Notes under the pieces: generated by a model
Told to the model about the DNA's origin: nothing
What the model saw: only the letters and a program-made list of their open reading frames with translations
Databases searched by the model: none
Made by a program: the position numbers and the translations under genes
Part shown: in pieces, positions 49,801 to 58,201 of the stretch
Numbering within the stretch: the stretch's first letter is position 1
Layout of the letters: each line of letters begins with the position of its first letter
Assembly (NCBI RefSeq): GCF_002000085.1
Contig: NZ_MUZU01000003.1
Span: forward strand, 310,001 to 374,000
Direction: 5' to 3'
Source: Pseudocolwellia agarivorans
GTDB lineage: Bacteria; Pseudomonadota; Gammaproteobacteria; Enterobacterales; Alteromonadaceae
Length of the DNA: 64,000 nt

Positions 49801-51460
49801 TATTGGTGCGAGGATGTTGATAGAGACGCTGCGATTGCTTTGTCGTTATATCAATTCCCCAAAGAGAATCGTTATTTGAAAACAATAGCATTGAACTATT
49901 GGGTAAAAAACCTAGTATGTTATTTACGTCTTGTTTCACACTTTTATAATTTTTATCTAAAGCAGCATCAAAAAATTTTTCCACCTTAAATTCATCAAGC
50001 ATTACTTTAAAAATACCTTGAGAATTAACAAGCCAAAGTAAGTTATTTTCATCAACAAAAAAGTTTATTACTTCAGAATGAAATAGTTTATCTATTTCAG
50101 GAGAAAAAGCATTTGGTACAATTTTACGAGTTATTGTGTCAAAGACAGTAATACCTTTATAAGTTCCTAGAATTAAATAGTTATTATAATAAGCCATCTG
50201 AAAAATATGACTTTCACCATAAAGTTCTTTACGATTTTGTACGGCTAAATAAGATTTTACCTTTTGGTTAACTCCATTAACCAAATTTAGTCCGTTACCG
50301 GTAGCAACCCAAAATAAGTCTTTGTTTTTATGGTGGGGTAATATTTTCCATACTTCGTTGTAACTTAAACTTCCAAAACTTTTTTGATTATAAGTAAAAT
50401 TAGTCACTAACTCGGTTGATGGATCCCATAAATAAACACCAGAAGAATTAGTCCCTAACCAAAAAACACCATTACGATCTTTCGTTATAGAACGAATAAT
50501 ATTGTCTGATGCGTTATCAAATGCATCAGTAAACCCAAATAAATGTTCGAGCCTATTTTCTTTTAATAAAATAACGGATAAGCCTTGATGACTTGCAATA
50601 TAAAGTTTTTCACCATCTTGATAAAATTGCCAAATCGCTATTCCCTCAGCTAATTTTTTATATTTGGGTAGTTTTTTATCTTGAAGAAAAAAAGCATCAA
50701 TCTCACTTATATCTAGCACTAAAGCACTGATGTACGTACCAATATATAAATTGTTTTGATAGGTATGCAGCTTATAAACTTTTGATTCTCTAACCGCCGC
50801 AACACTTTGCCCTTTACTGCTAATATCGGGAAGTTTTTTCCATTTATTCTGAATCGTGTGGTAAACAAAAAGACCAACATCCGTCGCTAAAAACAAATAA
50901 TCATTATTCATCACTATATGATGTATCCAATTATCATTTATTAATTCTAACGATAGATCTAGTACCTCAACTGCTGTGCTGTCAGATTTTTTAAAGGTAA
51001 ATATTTTTTTAGAAGAAGAAATCCAAAACGTGTTGTCGTGTTCTAACACATGAGAAATATATTCATTTTTATTTAATAATGCTTGAGCAACAATCAATTG
51101 ATACTGAGTGGTTTTAGGATTGTAAGTATAAATACCTTGGTCTAATACGTTAATCCATAAAAGCCCGTCAGAATCTTCAAGCAAAATTCTAATTTCAAAT
51201 GAATCAAAGTCACCTTGCGGCCCTTTTAATGTTCGAAAAGAGTAACCATCATAAAAATTTAAACCACTCTCAGTGGCTAACCACATAAATCCGGTAGAAT
51301 CTTGTAATAGAGAATTAACGGTGCCTTGTGATAAACCATCATCAACACTTAACTGAGACAGGCTTAAATTATTAACATTCGCATATAGCTTACTAGTGAA
51401 TAAGCCACTAACTAAAAATAAAACAAACAACAAAAATGTTGTATTAATTGTCTTCAACAT
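46898..51460 (-). CDS. Periplasmic propeller / PAS / GGDEF / EAL sensor protein
   Basis: A 1520-residue membrane sensor for cyclic di-GMP. After a signal peptide come about 700 residues of two-component-regulator propeller repeats (for example QDSTGFMWLATESGLNFYDG), a Y_Y_Y domain (about 710-800), a membrane helix (about 808-830), two PAS domains (about 860-1090), GGDEF and EAL. The cyclase site is intact (GGDEF at 1171-1175). The phosphodiesterase domain has ELLLRW in place of EALLRW, keeping the glutamate, and DDFGTGYSSL near 1418 and EGVETQEQL are intact. Both activities are thus possible. Propellers of this kind usually bind carbohydrate breakdown products at the outer face, which is inference here. 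It is not in an operon. Confidence 0.93.
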   Translation of the reverse strand: MLKTINTTFLLFVLFLVSGLFTSKLYANVNNLSLSQLSVDDGLSQGTVNSLLQDSTGFMWLATESGLNFYDGYSFRTLKGPQGDFDSFEIRILLEDSDGLLWINVLDQGIYTYNPKTTQYQLIVAQALLNKNEYISHVLEHDNTFWISSSKKIFTFKKSDSTAVEVLDLSLELINDNWIHHIVMNNDYLFLATDVGLFVYHTIQNKWKKLPDISSKGQSVAAVRESKVYKLHTYQNNLYIGTYISALVLDISEIDAFFLQDKKLPKYKKLAEGIAIWQFYQDGEKLYIASHQGLSVILLKENRLEHLFGFTDAFDNASDNIIRSITKDRNGVFWLGTNSSGVYLWDPSTELVTNFTYNQKSFGSLSYNEVWKILPHHKNKDLFWVATGNGLNLVNGVNQKVKSYLAVQNRKELYGESHIFQMAYYNNYLILGTYKGITVFDTITRKIVPNAFSPEIDKLFHSEVINFFVDENNLLWLVNSQGIFKVMLDEFKVEKFFDAALDKNYKSVKQDVNNILGFLPNSSMLLFSNNDSLWGIDITTKQSQRLYQHPRTNISEWSYIDNWVIDKSQTLWLSFVGKGLIGLSLPDFKPTYYYSSSNSPIDNNIYNLKIDNEGDIWFSSHDGLFMMNRESHHFRNFGVKDGLVNKEFNGGAGGVVNGNKFAYGGMAGLSLFDPIIFKKQQSQNTSSFKLKVTHVNVLSRELNLPITFEPDQKILLNYNDVGIRVDFSAFTFGRNNEVKYQFKLMGHDNVEYPLTSENSITFPTLASGNHTLEARIKSPLTGKYSEPARIVFSISYSPWASPFAYFIYLFVTLSIITIWIYKRQLQRKALLSIHEEVKYRENRLQLALIGSNSEVWDWQAHNNLIFAKRATEDLGLKKYGDSYSFEKHVELIHPDDQENFIGRWRLFLNQKNTEGNFNCTYRLKSKSGQWLWYKDLGKIVEFYPNGSPSRVTGSYTNITENKAAEERALYYGDAFKQTKDWVFIISENFTRVTANQSLCDVFGWEKNEFDFNNELFGFNKDQRKKYREVFSSLNEGEHWRGEERIFINSQVEYHVILNITVSRNTTNNQLHYICVFTDITAQKTAEKELRYLANYDHLTNLPNRSFLLERIQDAMNYSHKKKSSIALFFIDLDRFKQVNDSLGHDNGDLLLKEITVRLNSILRARDTVARIGGDEFVVLLEYFKGTAQLSQIAQKMITTIGEPVNLNSNIVSVGASIGIALYPDDAKNSDELLHHADIAMYYSKQLGRNTYQFFTERMNQEATERLQVESNLKQAIYNQEFVNYYQPIVNPLLNQTIGLELLLRWQSKGGLISPLVFIPKAEELGLIITITEQVVNIGLQRLVEWRKHNQELFLSINISPFHFVNDNLYPFIKAQLKKYDLPPSAIKLEVTESALIAEPKKAISTMNALSDLGILMALDDFGTGYSSLSYLKQLPLHVIKIDRSFVSGIGVDDTDEAIVDATIVLAKRLNMKCIAEGVETQEQLDYLLARQCHNIQGYLYSRPMDAAGTTQYLSKDSDEK

Positions 51461-51752
51461 ATAACTGAATTTCTACCTGTATTCATGGCAATTCCATTTT
51501 ATAGACAAATTAAAAAAATTTTCAACGCTTGTCGGAACAACTGATACCTTTCTATCATAGAACACTTTTTTATAGCAAATGACAACACCAAAAAAAACTA
51601 TTTTTTATATACTTACCACACAATTTATTCATATTACCAGCCAATATCATCAAAAGGCATTACTCAAAAAATCTTTAATTTTTCGCCAAACCTTGAAATA
51701 TACGTTGAGAGTAATTACATATACTCTACTACTAATCACTAGGTCATCACTT

Positions 51753-53783
51753 ATGGCACATTCGTTACCCGTATTCTCAGAAATTTTACCGAAAAATATT
51801 AAATCAAGCGTTGAACAAGCCATCACAAACTGTAAAAAAGTCATTGAAGATGTGCTCTCCTCAACCTCTGAATACACTTGGCAAACGTTAGTAGAACCCA
51901 TTGATGAAGTAGACGATACCTTAGGAAAATTATTTTCACCTATTTCTCACATGAACTCTGTAGTAAGCAGCGATGAACTAAGAGAAGCTTATGAATCGTG
52001 TTTACCTTTGCTGTCTGAATACGGCACTTTTGTTGGTCAACACAAACCACTTTATCAAGCTTATCAACAACTCGCCGACAGCGAGCATTACAACACTTTA
52101 AATATAGCTCAAAAAAAAGTAATAGATAATGCCTTACGCGATTTTAAATTGTCAGGTATTGCGTTGGCAGATGATCAACAAAAACGTTATGGCGAAATAT
52201 CAACGCGCTTATCTGAGCTTAGCTCACAATTTAGTAATAACGTATTGGATGCAACACAAGCCTTCACCATCAATATTACTAATGAGGATGAATTATCAGG
52301 ATTACCCGAAAGCGCAAAAGAAGCAGCAAAAGCACTCGCCGCTGAACAAAATTTATCTGGCTGGTTGTTCACCCTAGATTTTCCAAGTTATTTACCCGTA
52401 ATGACCTACTGCGATAACCGTGAATTACGTGAGAAAGTATACACCGCTTTTGCGACTAGAGCCTCAGACCAAGGCCCCAATGCGGGAGAATTTGATAACA
52501 GCGAAAATATGCTCGAAATTTTAAATCTTCGTCATGAACTTGCCCAATTATTAGGTTTTAATAACTACGCTGAAAAATCTATTGAAACTAAAATGGCATC
52601 ACAAACCAGCCAAGTTATTCAATTTTTAGAAGACCTCGCCGCTAAATCTAAAAGCCAAGGCGAAACCGAACTTGCTGAACTTACCGAGTTTGCTAAAACA
52701 ATTGATGCTTCAGCAACCGACCTTCAAGCGTGGGATTTAGCCTATTACGGCGAAAAGCTGAAACAAGAAAAATACTCAATCTCCGACGAAGAGCTACGTC
52801 CTTACTTTCCTGAAAACAAAATTGTTGCCGGTTTATTTCAGGTAGTTCATAAGCTATTTGGTTTAACTATTACTGAATGTAGCGATATTGATACTTGGCA
52901 TAAAGACGTTAAATTTTATGACGTGTTTGATTCAAACAACAACTTACGCGGTAGCTTTTATTTAGACTTATACGCACGTGCTAAAAAACGTGGTGGTGCT
53001 TGGATGGACGACTGCATAGGTCGTAGAGAATTAGCCAATGGCGACATTCAACTCCCAGTCGCTTACCTAACCTGTAACTTTAACAAACCTGTTGGCGGTA
53101 AACCGGCATTATTTACTCACGACGAAGTAGTTACCTTATTCCATGAATTTGGCCATGGTCTTCACCACATGCTTACGCAAATTAATGCCAGTGGCGTATC
53201 GGGTATCAACGGCGTTCCGTGGGATGCGGTAGAATTACCTAGCCAGTTTTTAGAAAATTGGTGTTACGAGCCTGAAGCACTCGCCTTTATGTCAGGCCAT
53301 TACGAAACGGGCGAACCTTTACCAAAAGAAATGTTAGACAAAATGCTAGCAGCTAAAAACTTTCAATCGGCTATGCAAATGCTTCGTCAATTAGAATTCT
53401 CGTTATTTGATTTTAAAATGCATTTAAACTTTGATGCTTCAAAAGATAACACCAACTACATTCAAAACATTTTAGATGAAGTAAGGGCCGAATACTCAGT
53501 AACAAAAGCTCCTAGCTTTAATCGCTTTCAACATGGTTTTGGTCATATATTTGGTGGTGGTTACGCAGCAGGCTATTACAGCTACAAATGGGCTGAAGTA
53601 CTTTCTGCTGATGCTTTTTCAAGATTCGAAGAAGAAGGCGTATTCAACCAACAAGTAGGACACGACTTTTTAACCAATATTCTTGAAAAAGGTGGTTCAC
53701 AAGAACCTAGCGAACTATTTAAAGCCTTTAGAGGTAGAGAGCCAAGTATCGATGCGCTACTTCGTCATAGTGGCATTCTTTAA
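51753..53783 (+). CDS. prlC: Oligopeptidase A (M3 family)
   Basis: A 676-residue cytoplasmic zinc peptidase that degrades short peptides, including cleaved signal peptides. The zinc motif HEFGH starts at H464 (TLFHEFGHGLHHML), and the ligand glutamate lies further on in LPSQFLENW. The frame is open from 51579, but I start it at MAHSLPVFSEI (51753), which gives the E. coli length and N-terminus. The upstream 58 codons lack the family pattern. rsmJ follows after one gene, a neighbourhood also seen in E. coli, where prlC and rsmJ are adjacent. Confidence 0.96.
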   Translation: MAHSLPVFSEILPKNIKSSVEQAITNCKKVIEDVLSSTSEYTWQTLVEPIDEVDDTLGKLFSPISHMNSVVSSDELREAYESCLPLLSEYGTFVGQHKPLYQAYQQLADSEHYNTLNIAQKKVIDNALRDFKLSGIALADDQQKRYGEISTRLSELSSQFSNNVLDATQAFTINITNEDELSGLPESAKEAAKALAAEQNLSGWLFTLDFPSYLPVMTYCDNRELREKVYTAFATRASDQGPNAGEFDNSENMLEILNLRHELAQLLGFNNYAEKSIETKMASQTSQVIQFLEDLAAKSKSQGETELAELTEFAKTIDASATDLQAWDLAYYGEKLKQEKYSISDEELRPYFPENKIVAGLFQVVHKLFGLTITECSDIDTWHKDVKFYDVFDSNNNLRGSFYLDLYARAKKRGGAWMDDCIGRRELANGDIQLPVAYLTCNFNKPVGGKPALFTHDEVVTLFHEFGHGLHHMLTQINASGVSGINGVPWDAVELPSQFLENWCYEPEALAFMSGHYETGEPLPKEMLDKMLAAKNFQSAMQMLRQLEFSLFDFKMHLNFDASKDNTNYIQNILDEVRAEYSVTKAPSFNRFQHGFGHIFGGGYAAGYYSYKWAEVLSADAFSRFEEEGVFNQQVGHDFLTNILEKGGSQEPSELFKAFRGREPSIDALLRHSGIL

Positions 53784-53826
53784 AGGCACGCGCTAAAAGT
53801 TAAATTTTAGTATACTGATAAAACTT

Positions 53827-53858
53827 AAATGCATTGGCTTTTTGGCCAGTGCATTTTT
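53827..53858 (+). terminator. Rho-independent terminator of prlC
   Basis: AAATGCATTGGC and GCCAGTGCATTT form a 12-bp stem with one G-U pair over a 6-base loop, ending in a T run, 43 bases after the stop. Confidence 0.85.
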
Positions 53859-53887
53859 CATTTAACTAACAAGACCCACTTCACTCC

Positions 53888-54595
53888 ATGGACAAATTAG
53901 AATCATTTAAAGCGTTATACCAAAGAGCTGCAGACCGCAAAGGTGGTAAGCAAGCACTTAATCTTTTGTTATCTGATGTTGCGCCCTTCAGTAAGGCTGA
54001 ATTGAAAAATACGCTAACTGATGACCGAGTGCTATCAGCCTTTACCAAAAAAATATTTCAATCGGGTTTTGTATGGCGTGTAGTTGAAAATAAATGGGAT
54101 AACTTTGAAGAAAATTTTTTTCAATTCAACTTAGAAAAAATATTAATGATGCCTGAAGAAATGATGGAGAGAAAAGCCACAGATCCTAAAATAATTCGCA
54201 ATTATAACAAAGTAAAAACCATTAAAGCTAATGCTCAAATGATGTTTAACGAACAACAAAATGGTCATTCTTTTATTGAATTTATGGTTAATTGGCCCGC
54301 CGATAACATGATAGGTTTATGGGCTTACCTTAAAAAAAATGGTGCACGCTTAGGTGGAAATACCGGCCCTTATGCATTAAGAGCTTTAGGTATAGACACC
54401 TTTTTATTAACGCGAGATATTGAAGCCTACTTTCGTGCACACGATATTGTTACTGGCGGCATTCAAACAAAAACCAGTTTAAAAGCCATTCAAGACAGCT
54501 TTAACCAATGGCAAACCGAATGCGATTTATCGTTAAGTCAATTAAGCCGACTCGTTGCTTATGCAACTGGCGATAACAACGTACAAGTTGCCTAA
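53888..54595 (+). CDS. DNA-3-methyladenine glycosylase I-like (Tag family)
   Basis: A 235-residue protein of the Tag/HhH superfamily, which removes 3-methyladenine from alkylated DNA. Family features are FTKKIFQSGFVWRVVENKW, corresponding to the Tag 'LEGFQAGLSW' block, the motif ARLGGNTGPYALRALGIDTF in the helix-hairpin-helix region, and LTRDIEAYFR. It lacks the clear zinc-binding cysteines and histidines of E. coli Tag, so it belongs to a divergent subgroup. It lies between prlC and rsmJ, 43 bases before rsmJ, and is probably cotranscribed with it. Confidence 0.8.
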   Translation: MDKLESFKALYQRAADRKGGKQALNLLLSDVAPFSKAELKNTLTDDRVLSAFTKKIFQSGFVWRVVENKWDNFEENFFQFNLEKILMMPEEMMERKATDPKIIRNYNKVKTIKANAQMMFNEQQNGHSFIEFMVNWPADNMIGLWAYLKKNGARLGGNTGPYALRALGIDTFLLTRDIEAYFRAHDIVTGGIQTKTSLKAIQDSFNQWQTECDLSLSQLSRLVAYATGDNNVQVA

Positions 54596-54638
54596 TACAA
54601 AAACCTAGCAACATGAACAAACCAAATGAGTAAGTAAA

Positions 54639-55445
54639 ATGACCGAATTAAATGAAAAATTTGCCCATGTTGCCGTTGGTTATGTAGATAGTACCGATAC
54701 CGAATTAGCCAAAAAAATCGCTCAAAAATGGCGACTACAATACATAGGCGACGTTGCTTCAGTAACCAAACACCCACAACTGACTTTTTTACTACAAGTT
54801 AATTTTCAAACCCTTGAATTAATTAAAATAGACGAACCTAAACTCAGCGCCATTAAAGTCGACTTTGTAGAAGGTGCTGCCGCGCATCGACGTAAATTTG
54901 GTGGAGGCAGAGGTCAAGACATTGCCAAAGCCGTAGGCTTAAAACACGGGTTTACCCCACATGTATTAGATGCCACAGCCGGACTCGGACGAGACTCTTT
55001 TGTATTAGCATCTTTAGGCTGCCAAGTAACCATGATAGAGCGCATGCCCATTGTAGCCGCCTTATTAGGAGACGGTTTAGCACGTGCAATATTAAATACC
55101 GAAGTAGCAGATATTATTAGCAAAATGGAATTAGTGCACAGTTGTTTAACTAAAAACAGCTTTGAACACCTACAACCTGACGTGGTGTATTTAGATCCTA
55201 TGTACCCACACAGAGAAAAATCAGCGGCAGTAAAAAAAGAAATGCGGGTATTTCAAACCCTTGTTGGTGAAGACCTAGATGCCGACGCATTACTCGCGCC
55301 AGCATTAGCGATAGCGAAATACCGAGTGGTAGTAAAACGCCCAACTTATGCGCCACCGTTAGATAACAAGAAGCCATCTACCAGCATTAAAATGAAAAAA
55401 AACAGATTCGACGTGTATGTCAATCAAGGTATTCCAAAACTTTAG
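54639..55445 (+). CDS. rsmJ: 16S rRNA (guanine-1516-N2)-methyltransferase RsmJ
   Basis: A 268-residue SAM-dependent enzyme that methylates G1516 of 16S rRNA. The family hallmarks are [19 protein letters not shown], the SAM motif [31 protein letters not shown], and the catalytic block [13 protein letters not shown]. Length is slightly above E. coli (250). There is no strong ribosome site before the ATG. A stem-loop follows. Confidence 0.96.
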   Translation: MTELNEKFAHVAVGYVDSTDTELAKKIAQKWRLQYIGDVASVTKHPQLTFLLQVNFQTLELIKIDEPKLSAIKVDFVEGAAAHRRKFGGGRGQDIAKAVGLKHGFTPHVLDATAGLGRDSFVLASLGCQVTMIERMPIVAALLGDGLARAILNTEVADIISKMELVHSCLTKNSFEHLQPDVVYLDPMYPHREKSAAVKKEMRVFQTLVGEDLDADALLAPALAIAKYRVVVKRPTYAPPLDNKKPSTSIKMKKNRFDVYVNQGIPKL

Positions 55446-55467
55446 GGTAGATGCCCTACAAAACAAG

Positions 55468-55502
55468 GTGTCGCTGAAACCATACTTTGCTAACAGCGAC
55501 AC
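55468..55502. terminator. Hairpin between rsmJ and the LapA-like gene
   Basis: GTGTCGCTG (55468-55476) pairs with CAGCGACAC (55494-55502) over a 17-base loop, followed by U-rich sequence on the minus strand. It lies between convergent genes and probably stops both. Confidence 0.65.
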
Positions 55503-55557
55503 AAAACATTTCTCGCTACAACCTTAAATTAATCTTATTCAAAATATTTAGTCTCGC

Positions 55558-55749
55558 TCATGCATCGGGGTTTGATAATACAATACCGATACTAACCCCC
55601 ATTGAAAGTGCAAAACATATAACAGCAGCTATAGGTAATTCAACAGACCATTGAAACAAAGCAATATCTACTAGTGATTCATTATGAAAGATAACGAATA
55701 CTGAAAATACCAGTAACAAAAATAGAACCGCCTTTAATATAGTTTTCAT
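55558..55749 (-). CDS. LapA-like small inner-membrane protein (DUF1049)
   Basis: A 63-residue protein with two hydrophobic helices: about 1-20 (LKAVLFLLLVFSVFVIF) and about 38-58 (IAAVICFALSMGVSIGIVL), joined by the conserved FHNESLVDIALFQWSVELP. This matches the LapA/YciS family that takes part in lipopolysaccharide assembly control together with LapB. lapB is not near. I start it at the ATG at 55749 behind GGGAGA; a TTG 12 bases upstream is less likely. The assignment rests on the small size and the pattern. Confidence 0.72.
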   Translation of the reverse strand: MKTILKAVLFLLLVFSVFVIFHNESLVDIALFQWSVELPIAAVICFALSMGVSIGIVLSNPDA

Positions 55750-55825
55750 ATTATCTCCCAATAAAAACTAACTAATACCCACAAGTATTATTTATATTCA
55801 AAAGAATTAGACGATTGAACTCACC

Positions 55826-55866
55826 AGAAGTCACAAAATAAATAACTGAATTATTTTGTGACTTCT
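55826..55866. repeat. Perfect 16-bp inverted repeat in a divergent promoter region
   Basis: AGAAGTCACAAAATAA and TTATTTTGTGACTTCT flank a 9-base loop. It lies between the LapA-like gene and the coiled-coil lipoprotein gene, which diverge. No T run is present, so it is not a standard terminator; it may be an operator or cruciform. Confidence 0.7.
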
Positions 55867-55907
55867 ACTACTATTGCCGCATCTAACTAATCAGTAACGT
55901 TTTTACC

Positions 55908-55930
55908 CTGCCCCAAAAAAAGTGGGGCAG
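55908..55930 (+). promoter_or_regulatory. GC hairpin in the leader of the lipoprotein gene
   Basis: CTGCCCC and GGGGCAG (7 bp, GC-rich) over a 9-base loop, 21 bases before the ATG and just ahead of the ribosome site AGGAAA. It may affect translation or mRNA stability. Confidence 0.45.
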
Positions 55931-55951
55931 AATTAATATTAGGAAATACAT

Positions 55952-56464
55952 ATGAAACACATACTACTTATTACATGTTTAGCAATTTTATTTACAGGCT
56001 GTACATCAACATCAAAATTAGAAGACTATGCGAATAACCCAAACGGCATGTGGGCAGAAGGTAAAAAACTATCAGAAAAAGGTGAAGCTCTTATTAGTAA
56101 AGGTGAAAAAGTCATAGAAAATGCGCGCATTAAGGCTAATCAAGGAGAAGCACTTATTCAATCGAGTAATGACGCGATAATAAGAGCAAGACAAGATTAT
56201 CAATTAGAGGCAGCAAAATCGGGTAGATCAACCAGCCCAAAAGAAGTTGAATACGAAGCCGAACGTTTAGCTGCTATCGGTGAAAAATGGGAAAAAGCGA
56301 TATCAAATGTAAATAAAGGAAAAGCAGCTATAGCGCAATCTAAAAAAGCAGAGAATGAAGGACAAGAACAAATAGAAAAAGGTCGTCAATTAGTTGAACA
56401 AGGTACCAACTTTATTCGTAATAGCCAAAAAATGAGACTTGAACAGACAACAACAACCTTATAA
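55952..56464 (+). CDS. Coiled-coil lipoprotein of unknown function
   Basis: A 170-residue protein with a lipoprotein signal (LAILFTGC, cysteine at residue 17). The rest is almost all helical and charged, with repeated units of the type KGEALISKGEKVIENA, suggesting a long coiled coil. It has no aromatic core. Such proteins may span the periplasm or bind the cell wall, as Lpp-like spacers do, but this is a guess. The leader has a GC hairpin, and a perfect inverted repeat lies upstream. Downstream are a two-tier hairpin and a distant terminator, so the transcript may carry a long 3' tail. Confidence 0.7.
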   Translation: MKHILLITCLAILFTGCTSTSKLEDYANNPNGMWAEGKKLSEKGEALISKGEKVIENARIKANQGEALIQSSNDAIIRARQDYQLEAAKSGRSTSPKEVEYEAERLAAIGEKWEKAISNVNKGKAAIAQSKKAENEGQEQIEKGRQLVEQGTNFIRNSQKMRLEQTTTTL

Positions 56465-56486
56465 TACCCCGTCACATCATTATCTC

Positions 56487-56534
56487 TAATCTGCTTATCA
56501 TTAAACCCCATGTAGGGTTTAGGTAAGCAGATTA
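56487..56534 (+). repeat. Two-tier hairpin after the lipoprotein gene
   Basis: TAATCTGCTTA (56487-56497) pairs with TAAGCAGATTA (56524-56534), and inside it AAACCC pairs with GGGTTT. It is not followed by a T run. It lies 22 bases after the stop and may be a stable 3'-end structure. Confidence 0.6.
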
Positions 56535-56599
56535 TGTAAATAACGCCCCAAATATTAAATTAACAATAAAAAACTGATTAAACATATAGAGTTAAGAGT

Positions 56600-56628
56600 A
56601 AAGCGATAACGTATCGTTTTATTTTTTT
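56600..56628 (+). terminator. Rho-independent terminator 136 bases after the lipoprotein gene
   Basis: AAAGCGAT, loop AACGT, ATCGTTTT (8 bp with one G-U), then ATTTTTTT. It could end the lipoprotein mRNA or a separate small RNA that includes the two-tier hairpin. Confidence 0.7.
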
Positions 56629-56998
56629 ATCACTTGCTAGTCATCCCATGGCTCACTTACACCCTCCCATTAAAGTCATGTATTTTTATTTGTAATCTTT
56701 ACATGAAAGATAAAACATATTTTAAAAATTAATTTTTTATTATCTCTAAAGTTGTTTATTAAAAATTGAACCATACCTCTTTTTCGACTAAGTCGCTTGC
56801 AATTGTTTATAGCTTGTATATGCAATGTTAAAAAAATGAGTCCAAATTAGTATACAGTATATCTTACTGTTTTATTTACAATTAATTACATCCAAACGTT
56901 TATCTTTATTGCTTATTGATCATATGTTCATGTTAGTATAATGTTCTGGTAATTAGATATAACCAGTTTTTTTATTAAACTAAAATATGGACTAATTG
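56629..56998. other. AT-rich region upstream of the porin gene
   Basis: About 370 bases that should hold the promoter of the porin / PstS-like / chemoreceptor genes. I see no gene and no clear site. Confidence 0.45.
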
Positions 56999-58189
56999 AT
57001 GAATAAAATATTCAAATGCTCACTTATTGCGTCGTGTTTATTGACGCAACCTGTTTTTTCTGCTTCGGCTGATAGTCGTATTGATAATCTTATTGAGGCT
57101 CTAGATAAAGTAAAAATTTCTGGCTATTTAAATTTAACTGCCGGTACGGCTAAAAACGACAAGCCCTTTTTTGATTATGATAAAAAGTTAAGCACCACGA
57201 ATGAAACTTGGGGAGGTGTTCAAATTGATTTTAATGCTTCTGAAAATTTAGATTTTACCTTATTAACGAAATTCTTCGCAGAAAGTCGCCCTTATGATGA
57301 TAGCTTTGGCGTTGATTTAGCTTATTTGACCTACAAACTCTCCGATCAAACTAAAGTGCGTGCAGGGATTTTACGTGTGCCTCTTTATAAGGATAGCGAT
57401 TATAAAGACACAGGGTTCGCTCAGTTATGGTTGCGTACCCCCGAACTTGTTTATGCAAACAATAAAGTTCAACGACATACAGGTATAGAGGTATTACAAG
57501 ATTTTTATGTAGGTGATGGAACTATACAAGTACAAGCATTTTATGGTCAAAATGAAGACCCTCGTGCTAAAGCATCAGTAAATAGCAATAAAACCTTTAT
57601 TATTGATGACATTATGGGTGTACACGCTACATACACTATTGATGAACATTTATTTAAAGTAGGTGCAACAACACGAACTGAGCCAGGTGAATTAGAAGAC
57701 TTTATTTTCGTGAATAACGCAGGTAAACAAAGACTACACGTGAATGGGTATTATGCCGGTGGTCGCCAAACATTCTATTCTCTAGGTTATGGATATGATA
57801 ACGGTGAATGGAAAATTGATGCTGAGACTATATTTGAAATCACAGATGGTAGTCGTCAAGACAATGGTAAATATTATGCGTCTGCTGGTTATCGATTTGG
57901 AGCTATGACACCTTATATCATGTATCAATATAGAGAGACATTAGATGATAGAAAACGTGGTGTAAATTTTGATGTTTATACTGCACCTGACGGTACTAAA
58001 AGTCGTTTTAATTTCCAAAAGTCATATACGCAAGATATTTTATCTTTAGGCGCCCGTTACGACATTTCAAGTAACTTAGCATTTAAAGTTCAAATTGACA
58101 GCTACGGAGATACTTCAAAAGGCGTAAATGGTAACGTGCAAAAGCAAGATAATGAATTATACAGTGTTAGCTTACAGGCTGTTTTTTAA
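56999..58189 (+). CDS. Outer-membrane porin-like beta-barrel protein
   Basis: A 396-residue protein with a signal peptide (cleaved near VFSASA), alternating beta-strand pattern throughout and a C-terminal phenylalanine (SLQAVF), all marks of an outer-membrane barrel. Typical strands are VQIDFNASENLDFTLLTKFF and RFGAMTPYIMYQYRE. It resembles porins paired with phosphate-binding-like proteins in marine gammaproteobacteria. The ATG at 56999 follows TGGAC. A PstS-like gene follows after 12 bases and a chemoreceptor after that, so I infer an uptake-and-sensing unit; the solute is not known. Confidence 0.82.
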   Translation: MNKIFKCSLIASCLLTQPVFSASADSRIDNLIEALDKVKISGYLNLTAGTAKNDKPFFDYDKKLSTTNETWGGVQIDFNASENLDFTLLTKFFAESRPYDDSFGVDLAYLTYKLSDQTKVRAGILRVPLYKDSDYKDTGFAQLWLRTPELVYANNKVQRHTGIEVLQDFYVGDGTIQVQAFYGQNEDPRAKASVNSNKTFIIDDIMGVHATYTIDEHLFKVGATTRTEPGELEDFIFVNNAGKQRLHVNGYYAGGRQTFYSLGYGYDNGEWKIDAETIFEITDGSRQDNGKYYASAGYRFGAMTPYIMYQYRETLDDRKRGVNFDVYTAPDGTKSRFNFQKSYTQDILSLGARYDISSNLAFKVQIDSYGDTSKGVNGNVQKQDNELYSVSLQAVF

Positions 58190-58201
58190 GGAGAAGTACC
58201 A

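Noticed and set aside
51579-51752. N-terminal extension of oligopeptidase A as a signal peptide
   Set aside because: The stretch is not like a signal peptide and is absent from the family; the ATG at 51753 gives the usual cytoplasmic length.
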